DNA of 64,000 nt, taken from Virgibacillus sp. NKC19-3 (GTDB lineage Bacteria > Bacillota > Bacilli > Bacillales > Amphibacillaceae). Below, in pieces: positions 34,797 to 44,230 of this stretch. Location of the stretch: contig NZ_JAGYHC010000001.1 of assembly GCF_019837165.1 (NCBI RefSeq), positions 1,116,001 to 1,180,000 on the forward strand, read 5' to 3'. The notes beneath the pieces were generated by a model. The model made no database searches and was not told where the DNA came from. It worked only from the letters and a program-made list of their open reading frames with translations. Made by a program: the position numbers and the translations under genes. Position 1 is the first letter of the stretch; each line of letters starts with the position of its first letter.

Positions 34797-35966
34797 TTAC
34801 TGCCCACTGGAAGCAAACAAATTATTTTTTAATTTCACAATGGAATCCCAGCTTAATAATAGGATCATTGTTGGTATGGTAATCATGCTTGTATAAAAGC
34901 TTGTCGTTGTTGTTAATGGGTTGGATGCGCTTGTTAGGATATGGTTTTTTCCAGTTACAAAGATAAATCGTATCGTATCCGTGATATAGGACATTGGTAA
35001 ATAGCTGGATAGTCTCCAAACAAATGCAATCGGCCCCCCATAAGCAAAACCACGAATGGAAGATTCATTTCCGCACAGTAAATAAAGTGATATACCTATA
35101 ACAGCGGATAAAGTGATCACTGGTAAGGATTTTTTAATGGTTACTCCTGTAAATGCTCCCAAAGAAGCACCGATTAGAAATAAGATAACCAGCCAGCCTA
35201 TAACAGCTAGAGAAACATTTTCAATAGGGAAGTTTAATGTAAAAGCCATTAAAATCATGACTAAAATCGTAGTAACCGTTGTTAATAGGAAAGCAGTAAA
35301 TGCTTTTGCTATTAATAATGGAGCAAACCCATTCGGTGATAATGAAATTTCTTTACTGGTTCGTTCTTCCCATTCTCTTGTTAACAAGGTGGCTGTATTA
35401 ACCATCCCAGAATAAATGACGGCAAACATTAATAATCCAATAGATACATATAATTTCATCGAAATATCCGTTTCAAACGTCGAGGATGCTTCATGTATAT
35501 CTATCAGATGTTCACTGTCTTCGTTTTCTTGAAATTGATGCAAGGCATGGGAAAGACGAAGTTGAAAGTTCTTTGTTGCGTCTGAATTCATATTATGAAC
35601 ATAGAGTTTCACATTGGGAGGCTCGCTTTGTTGTAATTGTTGATCAAAATCCTCCGGTATTTCGACTAAAGCCGGAGCCTCCCCATTCTGATACATGTGA
35701 AAAGCTTCATCTGGATCCAGTGTCCTGATTTCATAATAAGGGCCGTCCTCTATTTCCATTTCTTCCATAATTGTCGTTAACGCATTGCTTGCAGGATCAT
35801 CCGAATGTTGAGCGATAACGATGGGATTCGTAGTTGACAATTGGGAAATAAGCGAATAGAGAAAAATAAAGACGATCGGAACAATGATACTCAAAATAAG
35901 CATACTAGGATTTCTGAAAGATGTTTTTAAATCTTTAAGCATCATTCCTTTGATTGCCGGAAACAT
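34797..35966 (-). CDS. ABC-2 exporter permease (LnrM/N-like) A
   Basis: ATG at 35966 follows AGGAGG; the in-frame GTG at 35975 lies in that site. 389 residues: one N-terminal helix after GMMLKDLKTSFRNPSMLI, an extracytoplasmic domain, five C-terminal helices, with EWEERTSKEISLSPNGFAPLLIAKAF after helix two, as in its partner (FDIENRTQKEMSLTPL). The two permeases are paralogues and should form a heterodimer with the ATPase encoded upstream. Confidence 0.83.
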   Translation of the reverse strand: MFPAIKGMMLKDLKTSFRNPSMLILSIIVPIVFIFLYSLISQLSTTNPIVIAQHSDDPASNALTTIMEEMEIEDGPYYEIRTLDPDEAFHMYQNGEAPALVEIPEDFDQQLQQSEPPNVKLYVHNMNSDATKNFQLRLSHALHQFQENEDSEHLIDIHEASSTFETDISMKLYVSIGLLMFAVIYSGMVNTATLLTREWEERTSKEISLSPNGFAPLLIAKAFTAFLLTTVTTILVMILMAFTLNFPIENVSLAVIGWLVILFLIGASLGAFTGVTIKKSLPVITLSAVIGISLYLLCGNESSIRGFAYGGPIAFVWRLSSYLPMSYITDTIRFIFVTGKNHILTSASNPLTTTTSFYTSMITIPTMILLLSWDSIVKLKNNLFASSGQ

Positions 35967-35978
35967 ACGATACACCTC

Positions 35979-36920
35979 CTAATTTCGTAATTCTCGTCCA
36001 GTAAAATGCAAGAATACATCATTTAATGTAGGTTCGTTCATTTCAAAACGAATCATTTTGTCATTTAAAAATTGGATTTGGTTCATCAGGGCAAAGATAT
36101 TCTTTCTATCTTCAACCTGTACTTCTATCTCTGTTTTATGTTGCGTCAGTTTATAAGTGCCTTGAAGAACCTTTACCGCTTCTTTAGCCGTTTCTTGATC
36201 TTGGAAACCAAGCAAAAGGGCATTTCTATCCATTTCGTTTTTTAGACTTTTCGGTGTCCCAGAAATGATTTCTTTGCCATGGTCAATAATCATAATATGA
36301 TCAGCAAGTGCTTCCGCTTCTTCCATGGAATTGGTTGTTAAGAAAACCGTTTTGCCTTCATTGGCTAACTCTCTAATTTGATTCCAAATCGCATTTCTGG
36401 ATTGGACATCTACTCCCAATGTTGGTTCATCAAGCAATAATAATTTAGGAGATGTCATCAAAGACCTAGCAAGTGCCAGCCTCCGCTGCATTCCTCCGGA
36501 GTAAGTTCCTACGCGGTCATTTTGCCTTTTCTCTAATCCTACTAGGTTTAACGCATGTTGCATGCTCACGTGCCAATCCTTTTTGGGCAGACCATAATAT
36601 TGTGCATGGAATAGTAAGTTTTCCTTTGCAGTTAAATCGTTATATAGAGCTGTTTCCTGGGGTACGACAGATAGAAGGCTGCGTACTTTTTTCATATCTT
36701 TGACCGGATCTAATTGCATCACTTTTATGTTTCCATCTGTCGGTCTGTTTAACCCATTAATCATGTTGATTGTCGTTGTCTTCCCAGATCCATTTGGCCC
36801 TAATAATGTAAAGACCGTTCCAGCCTCGACTTCAATATTTAAATGTTTTAATGCAAAAAACTTTTCTCCTGAACGTTTGGTATAAGATTTATTTAAATCG
36901 TGAATGGAAATTGTTTTCAT
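35979..36920 (-). CDS. ABC exporter ATPase (LnrL-like)
   Basis: 313 residues. Walker A GPNGSGKTT, Q-loop near VVPQETALYNDLTAKENL, signature YSGGMQRRLALARSLM, Walker B LLLLDEPTLGVDVQSRN. C-terminal extension ends LHFTGRELRN, as in DrrA-type exporters. First gene of the ATPase-permease-permease operon; a TetR gene lies divergently upstream with a palindromic operator in between, so expression is probably induced by the exported compound. Confidence 0.9.
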   Translation of the reverse strand: MKTISIHDLNKSYTKRSGEKFFALKHLNIEVEAGTVFTLLGPNGSGKTTTINMINGLNRPTDGNIKVMQLDPVKDMKKVRSLLSVVPQETALYNDLTAKENLLFHAQYYGLPKKDWHVSMQHALNLVGLEKRQNDRVGTYSGGMQRRLALARSLMTSPKLLLLDEPTLGVDVQSRNAIWNQIRELANEGKTVFLTTNSMEEAEALADHIMIIDHGKEIISGTPKSLKNEMDRNALLLGFQDQETAKEAVKVLQGTYKLTQHKTEIEVQVEDRKNIFALMNQIQFLNDKMIRFEMNEPTLNDVFLHFTGRELRN

Positions 36921-36989
36921 AGTCCTTCCCTCCTAAGAAAATACGGGATAAGCAATCATGTTAAAGCTTAGCCTCTATATTGTTAACGT

Positions 36990-37003
36990 AACAACATGTT
37001 GTT
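36990..37003. promoter_or_regulatory. putative TetR operator (ACAAC-AT-GTTGT)
   Basis: AACAACATGTTGTT is a perfect 14-base palindrome between the ABC operon and the divergent TetR gene. Its half-sites are the same as in the operator at 40675. Confidence 0.65.
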
Positions 37004-37132
37004 GTCTTTATTGTAAGTCGGGTATAATCGAAGTACAACCGAATAATTATTGCGATATGTTGTTTAACAAACAGGAAGAATCAATGTGTATATGAACAAT
37101 GAGATAACCAACAAAAGAGGAGGAAATGTCTG

Positions 37133-37726
37133 ATGGAAAAATCCAACGACTTACGGGTAATTAAGACGAAGCAGTTTTTAAAAGAGGCGTTATTAGTACT
37201 TCTTAAAAAAATGGATTTTGAGGAAATTACAATTATGAAATTAACAACGCAAGCACAAATCAATCGCTCAACGTTCTACGCACATTTTTATGATAAATAT
37301 GATTTATTGGAGAAGACCATAAACGAGGAATTATTATCTTTCGTAGAAGAAGTTGCTCCAAAGAGTGAAGAGGAATTAACCTTAGCGCATATACCGAATC
37401 CCTTTTATGTAAGAGCAACTAAATATATTTATCAACATGGGGAATTTTTTCAGGTAATGATGGGAGAGAATGGTATTTCGTCCTTCCAACAGCGATTGTT
37501 GAAAATTATAGAGAAGTATATGTTGGATTACTTAGAGAAACTTCATCCTCGTCCTGATAAAATGGAAATCCCTAAGGAGCTGTTCGTTTATTATGTGGCA
37601 CATGGGTATGTAGGTGCTATTTCTTATTGGTTGGAGAATGACATGCCGTATTCACCGGAATACATGGCAGAGAAACTCTCACTGATGACGATAAAAGGTT
37701 CTTTTCATGCTGCCGGGTTAAAGTGA
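37133..37726 (+). CDS. TetR/AcrR family regulator of the ABC exporter
   Basis: 197 residues; start after AGAGGAGG. HTH: FEEITIMKLTTQAQINRSTFYAHFYDKYDLLEK, where the N-R-S/G-T-F-Y pattern is characteristic of DhaS-like TetR proteins with a C-terminal TetR_C_7-type domain. It ends in GSFHAAGLK. Divergent from the Lnr-like ABC operon, which it probably represses until a substrate binds. Confidence 0.87.
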   Translation: MEKSNDLRVIKTKQFLKEALLVLLKKMDFEEITIMKLTTQAQINRSTFYAHFYDKYDLLEKTINEELLSFVEEVAPKSEEELTLAHIPNPFYVRATKYIYQHGEFFQVMMGENGISSFQQRLLKIIEKYMLDYLEKLHPRPDKMEIPKELFVYYVAHGYVGAISYWLENDMPYSPEYMAEKLSLMTIKGSFHAAGLK

Positions 37727-37795
37727 TGCTTACTATTGGACTATAAGAAGGTTGATTCAAGATGTAGGTAACGAGTTTTACATGGGACATAGAAG

Positions 37796-37837
37796 GAGCC
37801 CCCTTCGTAGGCACAATACCAAAAAGTGGGCTCTTTT
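37796..37837 (+). terminator. terminator after the TetR gene
   Basis: GAGCCC and GGGCTC pair around a 26-base loop and are followed by TTTT, about 70 bases after the stop. Confidence 0.5.
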
Positions 37838-37894
37838 CATGGTTTAGTGGCATACCTGAGGGTATGAGGTGAAGCTATAATAGGGTATTCCGAA

Positions 37895-38428
37895 CTATTC
37901 TTCTTTCATCGCATCCGCTTTTGTTGCTTCCGCTGTACCGTGCGGATGATGCGGTGGTGCATATATAGAATAGAGTTTTAATGGAGTGTTCCCTGTATTA
38001 ATAACATTATGCCATGTACCTGCAGGAACCATAATGGCCGAATCGTCGGATACATTTCTTTCAAAATTCAGGTTATCCTTACTTTCTCCCATTCTTACAA
38101 TTCCCTGTCCTTGCTCTATTCGTAAGAATTGGTCCGTATCCGGATGTATTTCTATACCAATATCATCCCCAATATTAATACACATCAATGTAACTTGTAG
38201 ATATTTTCCTGTCCATATAGCAGTACGATACGTAGTATTTATTTTTGCTGCCTCATGAATATTTAAAACAAATGGTTGTGGACCGTAATCGCTTATTCTA
38301 TAGGCATCGTTGTTTTCATTTTGTTGAAAAGGCTCTAATTGGAGCCTATTTCCTTGGTCAGCTGGATGCATTATAAAGTGATACGGCGCATAGGGGTAAT
38401 AGTATGGTGGAGGATAAACCCAGTACAT
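37895..38428 (-). CDS. cupin-domain protein
   Basis: 177 residues from ATG 38428 (AAGGGA nine bases before). An unusual N-terminal segment rich in Pro and Tyr (YWVYPPPYYYPYAPY) is followed by a single cupin barrel with the metal-ligand motifs IGIEIHPDTDQFLRIEQGQG and PAGTWHNVINTG. The proline/tyrosine head resembles spore-coat and spore-associated cupins of the Bacillus group, so a coat-related role is possible. C-terminal histidine cluster (APPHHPHG). Confidence 0.8.
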   Translation of the reverse strand: MYWVYPPPYYYPYAPYHFIMHPADQGNRLQLEPFQQNENNDAYRISDYGPQPFVLNIHEAAKINTTYRTAIWTGKYLQVTLMCINIGDDIGIEIHPDTDQFLRIEQGQGIVRMGESKDNLNFERNVSDDSAIMVPAGTWHNVINTGNTPLKLYSIYAPPHHPHGTAEATKADAMKEE

Positions 38429-38534
38429 TTTCTTCATTCCCTTCATAATAATAATCAACATTATTATATGTGTAACACATAGGGAAGTTACCTAACTGGT
38501 AAAAAAACGAAATCATCGGGAACATTGTAATGTT

Positions 38535-39395
38535 TTATTTTAAATATGGTAAGATTGAAGCCAAAAGTTTTTCTAAATGATTTGCCTGCTCTGCATACAT
38601 TTTCTTTGCTTGCTGGTTTTCCGTTTCTAACGCGAAGGATTCTAAGTCCGCTTGTATCTTTTTTAAACTGGATCCGAGTAAAGCCCTTTCCTCAACCGTT
38701 AATAATTTATTCTTTTCTTCGTATAAATCGACATATAATTCTCCACGGGAATCAATTTGTGCCATAAAGACATCTTGAATTTCATTAGCACCTTGTTTTT
38801 GCACTTCACCCAATAACCATTCAGCTGTATATCCTAGCTTTTCAATGCTTTTTTCCATGATGGTACCATCCATAATCAAAATGTTTGGGCCATGTTCTTG
38901 TTCAACTGGAATGCCTAACATTTTTGCATGAACAGGCTGTTTGTCTGTTTTTAGCATGACACTTAAACCGCCATTTGTTTCAAGAACAGCCATTTCTACG
39001 TCAGATACTTTGAAAACGTTCTGTTCTCTTAGTAGCAACATTAATTCATTTAAATTCAGAAGGTTTTTCTTCATATTCCCTTCCAATACTTCCCCATTTT
39101 TTATTAAGGTAGTCGGCTTTCCATCTGCTAGTTTAGAAAAAGCATTTGATTTCATACCCAAATAAGCCAATAATATAGGAAATAATCCCCAAATAAATAA
39201 AGACATGATTCCGTTTAAAGCTTTTACATTCTGATCAACAGACATCGTTGCAGCAATGGAACCAATCGTTATTCCTACACAATAATCAAAAAAAGTAAGT
39301 TGTGAGATTTGTTTTTTTCCCATGATTCTTGCCATTAAAAACAACAATAAGAAAGCTATGATCGAACGTAATAATATTACAACCAGTTCAGGCAT
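38535..39395 (-). CDS. YetF-like DUF421 membrane protein
   Basis: 286 residues from ATG 39395 (AGGTGG upstream). Three N-terminal helices with the family motif MARIMGKKQISQLTFFDYCVGITIGSIAATM, then two DUF421/YetF cytoplasmic beta domains with PTTLIKNGEVLEGNMKKNLLNLNELMLLLREQNVF. The C-terminal 60 residues are a predicted coiled coil rich in Glu, Lys and Gln. YetF-type proteins are linked to spore/envelope processes in Bacillus but the mechanism is unknown. Divergent from a DUF4363 gene, its usual companion. Confidence 0.88.
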   Translation of the reverse strand: MPELVVILLRSIIAFLLLFLMARIMGKKQISQLTFFDYCVGITIGSIAATMSVDQNVKALNGIMSLFIWGLFPILLAYLGMKSNAFSKLADGKPTTLIKNGEVLEGNMKKNLLNLNELMLLLREQNVFKVSDVEMAVLETNGGLSVMLKTDKQPVHAKMLGIPVEQEHGPNILIMDGTIMEKSIEKLGYTAEWLLGEVQKQGANEIQDVFMAQIDSRGELYVDLYEEKNKLLTVEERALLGSSLKKIQADLESFALETENQQAKKMYAEQANHLEKLLASILPYLK

Positions 39396-39480
39396 AATGT
39401 CTTTCCACCTTTTGCAAGTAGTATTTTTATTATTATGGGACAAAATAGGCATATAAATTCATTCCGAGGAGGAAGAACAA

Positions 39481-39816
39481 GTGAGGGAAGGAATAATTTT
39501 ATTATGTTTCCTATTTTTTCTAACTGCTTGTACAAACCAAATTGGAGGTGAAGCATTTTTTCATCATATTAACGAATTTGAAAAAGGGTTAGATCAACCG
39601 AATTGGGAAGAGCTATCCGCTCAAGCAAATGAATTGAAGGAAATGTATGAGAAGGATAAGTGGAAAATACAACTAATTGGGGATGAAGGAGAATATGAAG
39701 ATTTATATGAAAGTATAAATAATATCATTGCTACAGTGAAAGAAAGGGACACGTTAAGCACAAGAATTGAAATAGCTACGACCAGAACCATACTCGAAGA
39801 TATATATTCCCTATAA
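39481..39816 (+). CDS. DUF4363 family lipoprotein
   Basis: GTG start after GAGGAGGA. 111 residues with a lipoprotein signal (lipobox LTAC at about 14-17) and the DUF4363 helical pattern HHINEFEKGLDQPNWEELSAQANELKEMYEKDKWKIQLI. In Bacillus-group genomes this family commonly neighbours YetF/DUF421 genes, as here (divergent, 85 bases apart), so the two probably work together at the membrane. Confidence 0.8.
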   Translation: MREGIILLCFLFFLTACTNQIGGEAFFHHINEFEKGLDQPNWEELSAQANELKEMYEKDKWKIQLIGDEGEYEDLYESINNIIATVKERDTLSTRIEIATTRTILEDIYSL

Positions 39817-39987
39817 ATCAGTAAGTTTTCCATTATTCCATGTACGTTCAATGATATTCGTTATGGTTAAGATACTTTTATGGATTATAAAGAAAAGGGG
39901 ATATCCCTATGCGAAAATCTTCTTTTCCTATTCGGTAATCGCCTTGTTATTCTAATACTGAAAAACATCATTTCATTTCATTTTGCT

Positions 39988-40590
39988 TTACTTCGTACGG
40001 TTAAGTATATCAACGAGTACTTTTTCAAATCCATTTTTCGCTAGTTCGTTAAATAGCCCATTCAATTCATTTTCGGATATATTCATGTGATTATCTCTCC
40101 ACAGCATCCAAGTATGGATAGAGCCGGAAATCAGAAATTCCACGATATACTCCAGTTTAACCTGCGCTTTTTCATCCAGATTTTTTACTTGCTTCATAAC
40201 TCTATCCCTGGCCTCTTTTTTATATTCGTATATAAAGTCCGGATCTCCTTTCGGGCCGAGTAGTACCATGATTCTTTCATTCATATCTTCTCCATAGGAC
40301 TGCTCCATTTCGTAACGAGCCTGCTCCTTCTCCTTTTCGGAAAAATGATTCAGATCATTTTTCTGGAATCTTTGCAGAATGGTTGAGATTAATTCTTCTG
40401 ATGGCACGAATTCCTGTTTAATTTCATGGAGTATGTCGTACACATCATTGTAGTAATTGTAGAATGTACCTCTATTGTATCCTGCATGATTTGTAATTTC
40501 TTTGATCGAAATTTTATTGATCGGTTTTTCTTTATAAATGGACCAAAATGCTTCTTTCAAATTAAATTTCGTTTGCTCTTTAACGCCCAA
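39988..40590 (-). CDS. TetR-family regulator of the RND pump
   Basis: TTG at 40590 is eight bases after AAAGGAGGA; the upstream in-frame codons lack a site. 200 residues. HTH: KEKPINKISIKEITNHAGYNRGTFYNYYNDVYDILHEIKQ, the NRGTFYNYY variant. The C-terminal half is helical and ends NGFEKVLVDILNRTK. It faces the RND efflux gene across 140 bases containing an inverted repeat at 40675, so it most likely represses that pump. Confidence 0.87.
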   Translation of the reverse strand: MGVKEQTKFNLKEAFWSIYKEKPINKISIKEITNHAGYNRGTFYNYYNDVYDILHEIKQEFVPSEELISTILQRFQKNDLNHFSEKEKEQARYEMEQSYGEDMNERIMVLLGPKGDPDFIYEYKKEARDRVMKQVKNLDEKAQVKLEYIVEFLISGSIHTWMLWRDNHMNISENELNGLFNELAKNGFEKVLVDILNRTK

Positions 40591-40674
40591 AATAAAAATC
40601 CTCCTTTTGATTTTCAACAAATGAAGTCCAATTGTGCATTGTTAAATGCGTTCCATCTCCTTATAATAAATATT

Positions 40675-40686
40675 ACAACACGTTGT
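40675..40686. promoter_or_regulatory. putative TetR operator (ACAAC-AC-GTTGT)
   Basis: Inverted repeat ACAACACGTTGT between the TetR gene and the RND gene, 46 bases before the RND start. Half-sites equal those of the operator at 36990. Confidence 0.6.
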
Positions 40687-40732
40687 TGAAATTTTAAAGT
40701 ATCAATAAAAATTTCATAGAGGAGTTTTGCAA

Positions 40733-43700
40733 GTGAAGAATTTATCGAACTTTTCGATCAAGCGACCAAAATTCACGATCGTTGTGATGCTTGTCCTTTT
40801 AATTCTTGGAGCAGTCTCATTGACCAGACTGCCAATTCAAATGATGCCGGAGATTGAACCACCTGTTGCAGTTGTTGCAACAAGTTATCCTGGAGCGGGA
40901 CCGGAAGAAGTGTTGGATAATGTGACGGAACCTCTTGAAGAGGACCTTTCTACCGTTACCGGGTTACAGAATATTTCTTCCCAATCACAGGAAGCTTCAT
41001 CTTTGGTCTTTTTAGAATTTGATTATGATATGACCATCGATGAAGTGGAAAACGAGATAACCCGTACCATTTCTTCTGCCGATTTACCGGATCAGGCAGA
41101 GGATCCGAGCTTTATCGAATTTGATATTTCCATGATGCCAAGTATACAAATGGCAGCTACATCGACAAATGGGGATACGGTGGAATTTGAAAATCAAATT
41201 AATGATTTAGCAAATGAACTGGAATCCATTCAAGGTGTCGCATCCATTAATATTAATGGCTTGATGGATCGGGAAGTGGCGGTGGAATTAGATACAGATG
41301 CACTGGGAGACTATAATCTGTCACAATCGGATATTGCCGGAATGATAGAGGCAAATAATATCTCTATGCCGATCAATACGATTGAGGATACAGAGCAAGG
41401 GTATAATATTTCCACACGTACAACGAATGAATTGGAAGGGTTAGATGAACTACGTGATCTCGTATTGCTCGATATACCTGACGAAGAAGTGACATTGGAT
41501 GACGTGGCCGATGTATCTATCTCGGAAGATAACGGTGGTGTGATTACCCGCTTCAACGAGGAAGATGCTGTTCAACTTGAAATGATGTTAGCAGATGGTG
41601 CGAATGCGTCCTCTGTAAATGCTGCATTTAATGAAGAACTGGATACTTTATTGGAAGACGATGAATATGAACAGCTATCCGTCAGCACCCTTTATGATGA
41701 AGGGGAGTATATCGATATGGCGATTGATAGTATCTATGTTTCCCTTATCAGCGGTGCGGTATTGGCGATGTTTGTGCTGTTTGCGTTTTTAAGAAATTTG
41801 AAAGCGCCGTTGATTATCGGGCTGTCCATTCCATTTTCCGTTATTACCACCTTTGCTTTGTTGTTCTTCACAAACATCAGTATCAATATGATGACATTAG
41901 GTGGTTTAGCACTTGGAATCGGGATGCTGCTGGATAATTCGATCGTTGTTATTGAAAACATTTATCGACATCTGTCCATGGGTAAAGCCCCTAAGCAAGC
42001 AGCAAGAGAAGGAACGAGGGAAGTATTTACAGCAATACTCGCATCAACCTTAACGACAGCTTCTGTTTTCTTACCGGTTGTATTTGTTACCGGCTTAGTG
42101 GGACAGTTATTTACGCCATTGGCCATAACAGTTGTATTCAGTCTGCTGGCATCCTTGTTTGTAGCAGTAACCGTTGTGCCAATGTTGGCAAGCCGTATTT
42201 TGACAGAGCCGAAAAATATGGATGAAACGAAGCGGAAGCAAAAAGGGTATATGAAGCGTTTGAGAAGCGCCACCGCATGGACGCTAAGACATAGAGCATC
42301 TGTATTAGTTACTGCAGTTGTCTTATTTGCTGCTGGAGCTGTTGGCTTGACAGTGCAGGGAATGGAGTTCATGCCGGAACAGGATGAAGGCTTTCTAACA
42401 GTAGAAGTTGAGAAGGAACAGGGAACCTTGCTGGAAGATACGTTAGCAACCGTGGAAGATATTGAAGCGGAATTGGATAATCATAATGAAGTCGATGCTT
42501 ATCTAAGCACAACCGGTTCTTCTGGTATGATGTCTTTTGCGGATGAAAGCAATACGGCAACGGTGAGCGTACAATTAACAGATGCAAGTGACCGGAATAT
42601 CACAACTTCTGAGTTTATCAATGAAGTAGAAGATGATATTCAAGAAACCGATGCTTCTGCAGAGATTGACGTTGTTCCGATGTCACAGGCCAGTGCCGGA
42701 GAGCCAAATACGATTGTACTGAATCTTTCAGACGATGATGAAGAACGACTGGACGAAGCAGAAACCGATGTTATCGATGCATTGGAAGAGGAAGTGGACA
42801 TTAATAGTGTAACATCCAGCAATGAAGGAACGGTGGAAGAATTACAGGTAGTCGTTGATCGTGCAGAGGCGCGGGATAATGGACTGCAGCCAGCACAGGT
42901 TGGAGAAGCTTTATATGAAGCAACAAATGGTGTCGAAGCTTCTACGATAGAGGAAACTGGCGGCTTTACTACCATTAATGTGAAATATCCTGCTGATGTC
43001 TTGGAAAGCGAAGCAGCGTTTGAAAATATTTCTATTCCAAATGATGAAGGCGACTATGTGGATTTAGGGGATATTGCTTCCCTGGAAGAAGGGGAATCAC
43101 CTACGCTTATTAATAGAGATGAGATGGCAGATACAAGAGAATTAACCATTTCCTATAGCGACAGCCTTTCTCTGAATGAAGCGAGTCAGCTAATTGAAGA
43201 AGATGTGGATGATCTTGATCTGCATGAAGATACGGAGCACGCTATGGGCGGAGATATGGAAATGCTCAATGATGCCATCCCGCAATTAATATTGGCGATT
43301 GCGCTTGGAATTGTGTTTATCTACCTTGTCATGGTTGCTCAATTTGAATCATTTAAAGCACCATTTGCAGTTATTATGACGATTCCATTAGCATTTATTG
43401 GTATTGCCTTGTCCTTGTTGATTACCAATAACCCACTGAGTGTGATAGCGATGGTAGGTATCATTCTGCTTATCGGAATTGTTGTCAACAATGCAATCTT
43501 GATCGTGGACTATATCCAGCAGCAGAAGGAAAAGGGAATGTCTGCGTATGAGGCGATTGAGGTCAGTGTTCAAGACAGATTCAGACCGATACTCATTACA
43601 GCTGTTACCACCATTTTAGGGATGTTTCCTTTAACCCTGGAAATTGGAGAAGGGATGGAAGGAATTGCACCGATGGGTATTGTTGTCATTGGCGGACTGA

Positions 43701-43936
43701 CAGCAAGTACGTTCCTAACATTGTTTGTCATTCCAATTATCTACAGCTTTATTGATCCGGAAACAAGAAAAATGAATAAAAAATATATGACGCCGGATGG
43801 AGAAATTATTACACAGCGTCAAGTTGATGAGAAAAAGAAACAGGAAGAAGATGCATTAGATAATAATGATCAAGATGGCGCATATAACTATCTTGAAGAA
43901 AAACAACCAGATGAAGATTCGGATGATAAATCTTAA
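40733..43936 (+). CDS. RND efflux pump, SwrC/YerP-like
   Basis: GTG at 40733 is eight bases after GAGGAG; the TTG at 40727 is too close. 1067 residues, the size of Bacillus SwrC. Two repeats of one helix, a large extracytoplasmic domain and five helices. Landmarks: IKRPKFTIVVMLVLLILGAVSLTRLPIQMMPEIEPPVAVV, GLALGIGMLLDNSIVVIENIYRH (transmembrane Asp of the proton relay) and the second-half ILLIGIVVNNAILIVDYIQQ. The outer loops are very acidic, consistent with salt adaptation. SwrC exports surfactin-like lipopeptides; substrate here unknown. The C-terminal tail is hydrophilic. Confidence 0.93.
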   Translation: MKNLSNFSIKRPKFTIVVMLVLLILGAVSLTRLPIQMMPEIEPPVAVVATSYPGAGPEEVLDNVTEPLEEDLSTVTGLQNISSQSQEASSLVFLEFDYDMTIDEVENEITRTISSADLPDQAEDPSFIEFDISMMPSIQMAATSTNGDTVEFENQINDLANELESIQGVASININGLMDREVAVELDTDALGDYNLSQSDIAGMIEANNISMPINTIEDTEQGYNISTRTTNELEGLDELRDLVLLDIPDEEVTLDDVADVSISEDNGGVITRFNEEDAVQLEMMLADGANASSVNAAFNEELDTLLEDDEYEQLSVSTLYDEGEYIDMAIDSIYVSLISGAVLAMFVLFAFLRNLKAPLIIGLSIPFSVITTFALLFFTNISINMMTLGGLALGIGMLLDNSIVVIENIYRHLSMGKAPKQAAREGTREVFTAILASTLTTASVFLPVVFVTGLVGQLFTPLAITVVFSLLASLFVAVTVVPMLASRILTEPKNMDETKRKQKGYMKRLRSATAWTLRHRASVLVTAVVLFAAGAVGLTVQGMEFMPEQDEGFLTVEVEKEQGTLLEDTLATVEDIEAELDNHNEVDAYLSTTGSSGMMSFADESNTATVSVQLTDASDRNITTSEFINEVEDDIQETDASAEIDVVPMSQASAGEPNTIVLNLSDDDEERLDEAETDVIDALEEEVDINSVTSSNEGTVEELQVVVDRAEARDNGLQPAQVGEALYEATNGVEASTIEETGGFTTINVKYPADVLESEAAFENISIPNDEGDYVDLGDIASLEEGESPTLINRDEMADTRELTISYSDSLSLNEASQLIEEDVDDLDLHEDTEHAMGGDMEMLNDAIPQLILAIALGIVFIYLVMVAQFESFKAPFAVIMTIPLAFIGIALSLLITNNPLSVIAMVGIILLIGIVVNNAILIVDYIQQQKEKGMSAYEAIEVSVQDRFRPILITAVTTILGMFPLTLEIGEGMEGIAPMGIVVIGGLTASTFLTLFVIPIIYSFIDPETRKMNKKYMTPDGEIITQRQVDEKKKQEEDALDNNDQDGAYNYLEEKQPDEDSDDKS

Positions 43937-43962
43937 CCTTGAATAAAGGCATGTAAAAGAAT

Positions 43963-44004
43963 AATCCAAACTTATTCAACTAAGAATAAGTTTGGATTTT
44001 CTTT
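43963..44004 (+). terminator. terminator after the RND gene
   Basis: AATCCAAACTTATTC and GAATAAGTTTGGATT form a perfect 15-bp stem with a six-base loop, then TTCTTTC. Confidence 0.85.
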
Positions 44005-44123
44005 CGTGCACGCGTAAGCTCCTCCATATCGAGCTTCATAATTCAATATTATTATCTGCCCTATATCTTTTTTCCAATTCTGATTAGCATAGTCCATTTT
44101 CTAAATGGATTTCTATATTTTTT

Positions 44124-44198
44124 AAATCGTAATGATTCCTATTTACATTTCTACTCTTGTCGTATATAATACTAAACAAATCGTAACGATTACGATTT
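44124..44198. promoter_or_regulatory. Zur boxes before the zinc island
   Basis: The 21-mer at 44178-44198 (AAATCGTAACGATTACGATT plus T) matches the Bacillus Zur consensus (TCGTAAT-N-ATTACGA core) almost perfectly. A weaker copy, AAATCGTAATGATTCCTATT plus T, lies at 44124-44144 with an intact left half. Both are in the 290-base spacer before the ZinT-domain gene and should repress it when zinc is sufficient. Confidence 0.88.
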
Positions 44199-44230
44199 AT
44201 AAATTATATGTATAGGAGAGGGAAGGACAA

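Noticed and set aside
41311-42975. Several long minus-strand open frames inside the RND pump gene
   Set aside because: They are antisense shadows with Ser/Thr-rich low-complexity translations and no ribosome-binding sites; the plus-strand frame is an unmistakable RND transporter.
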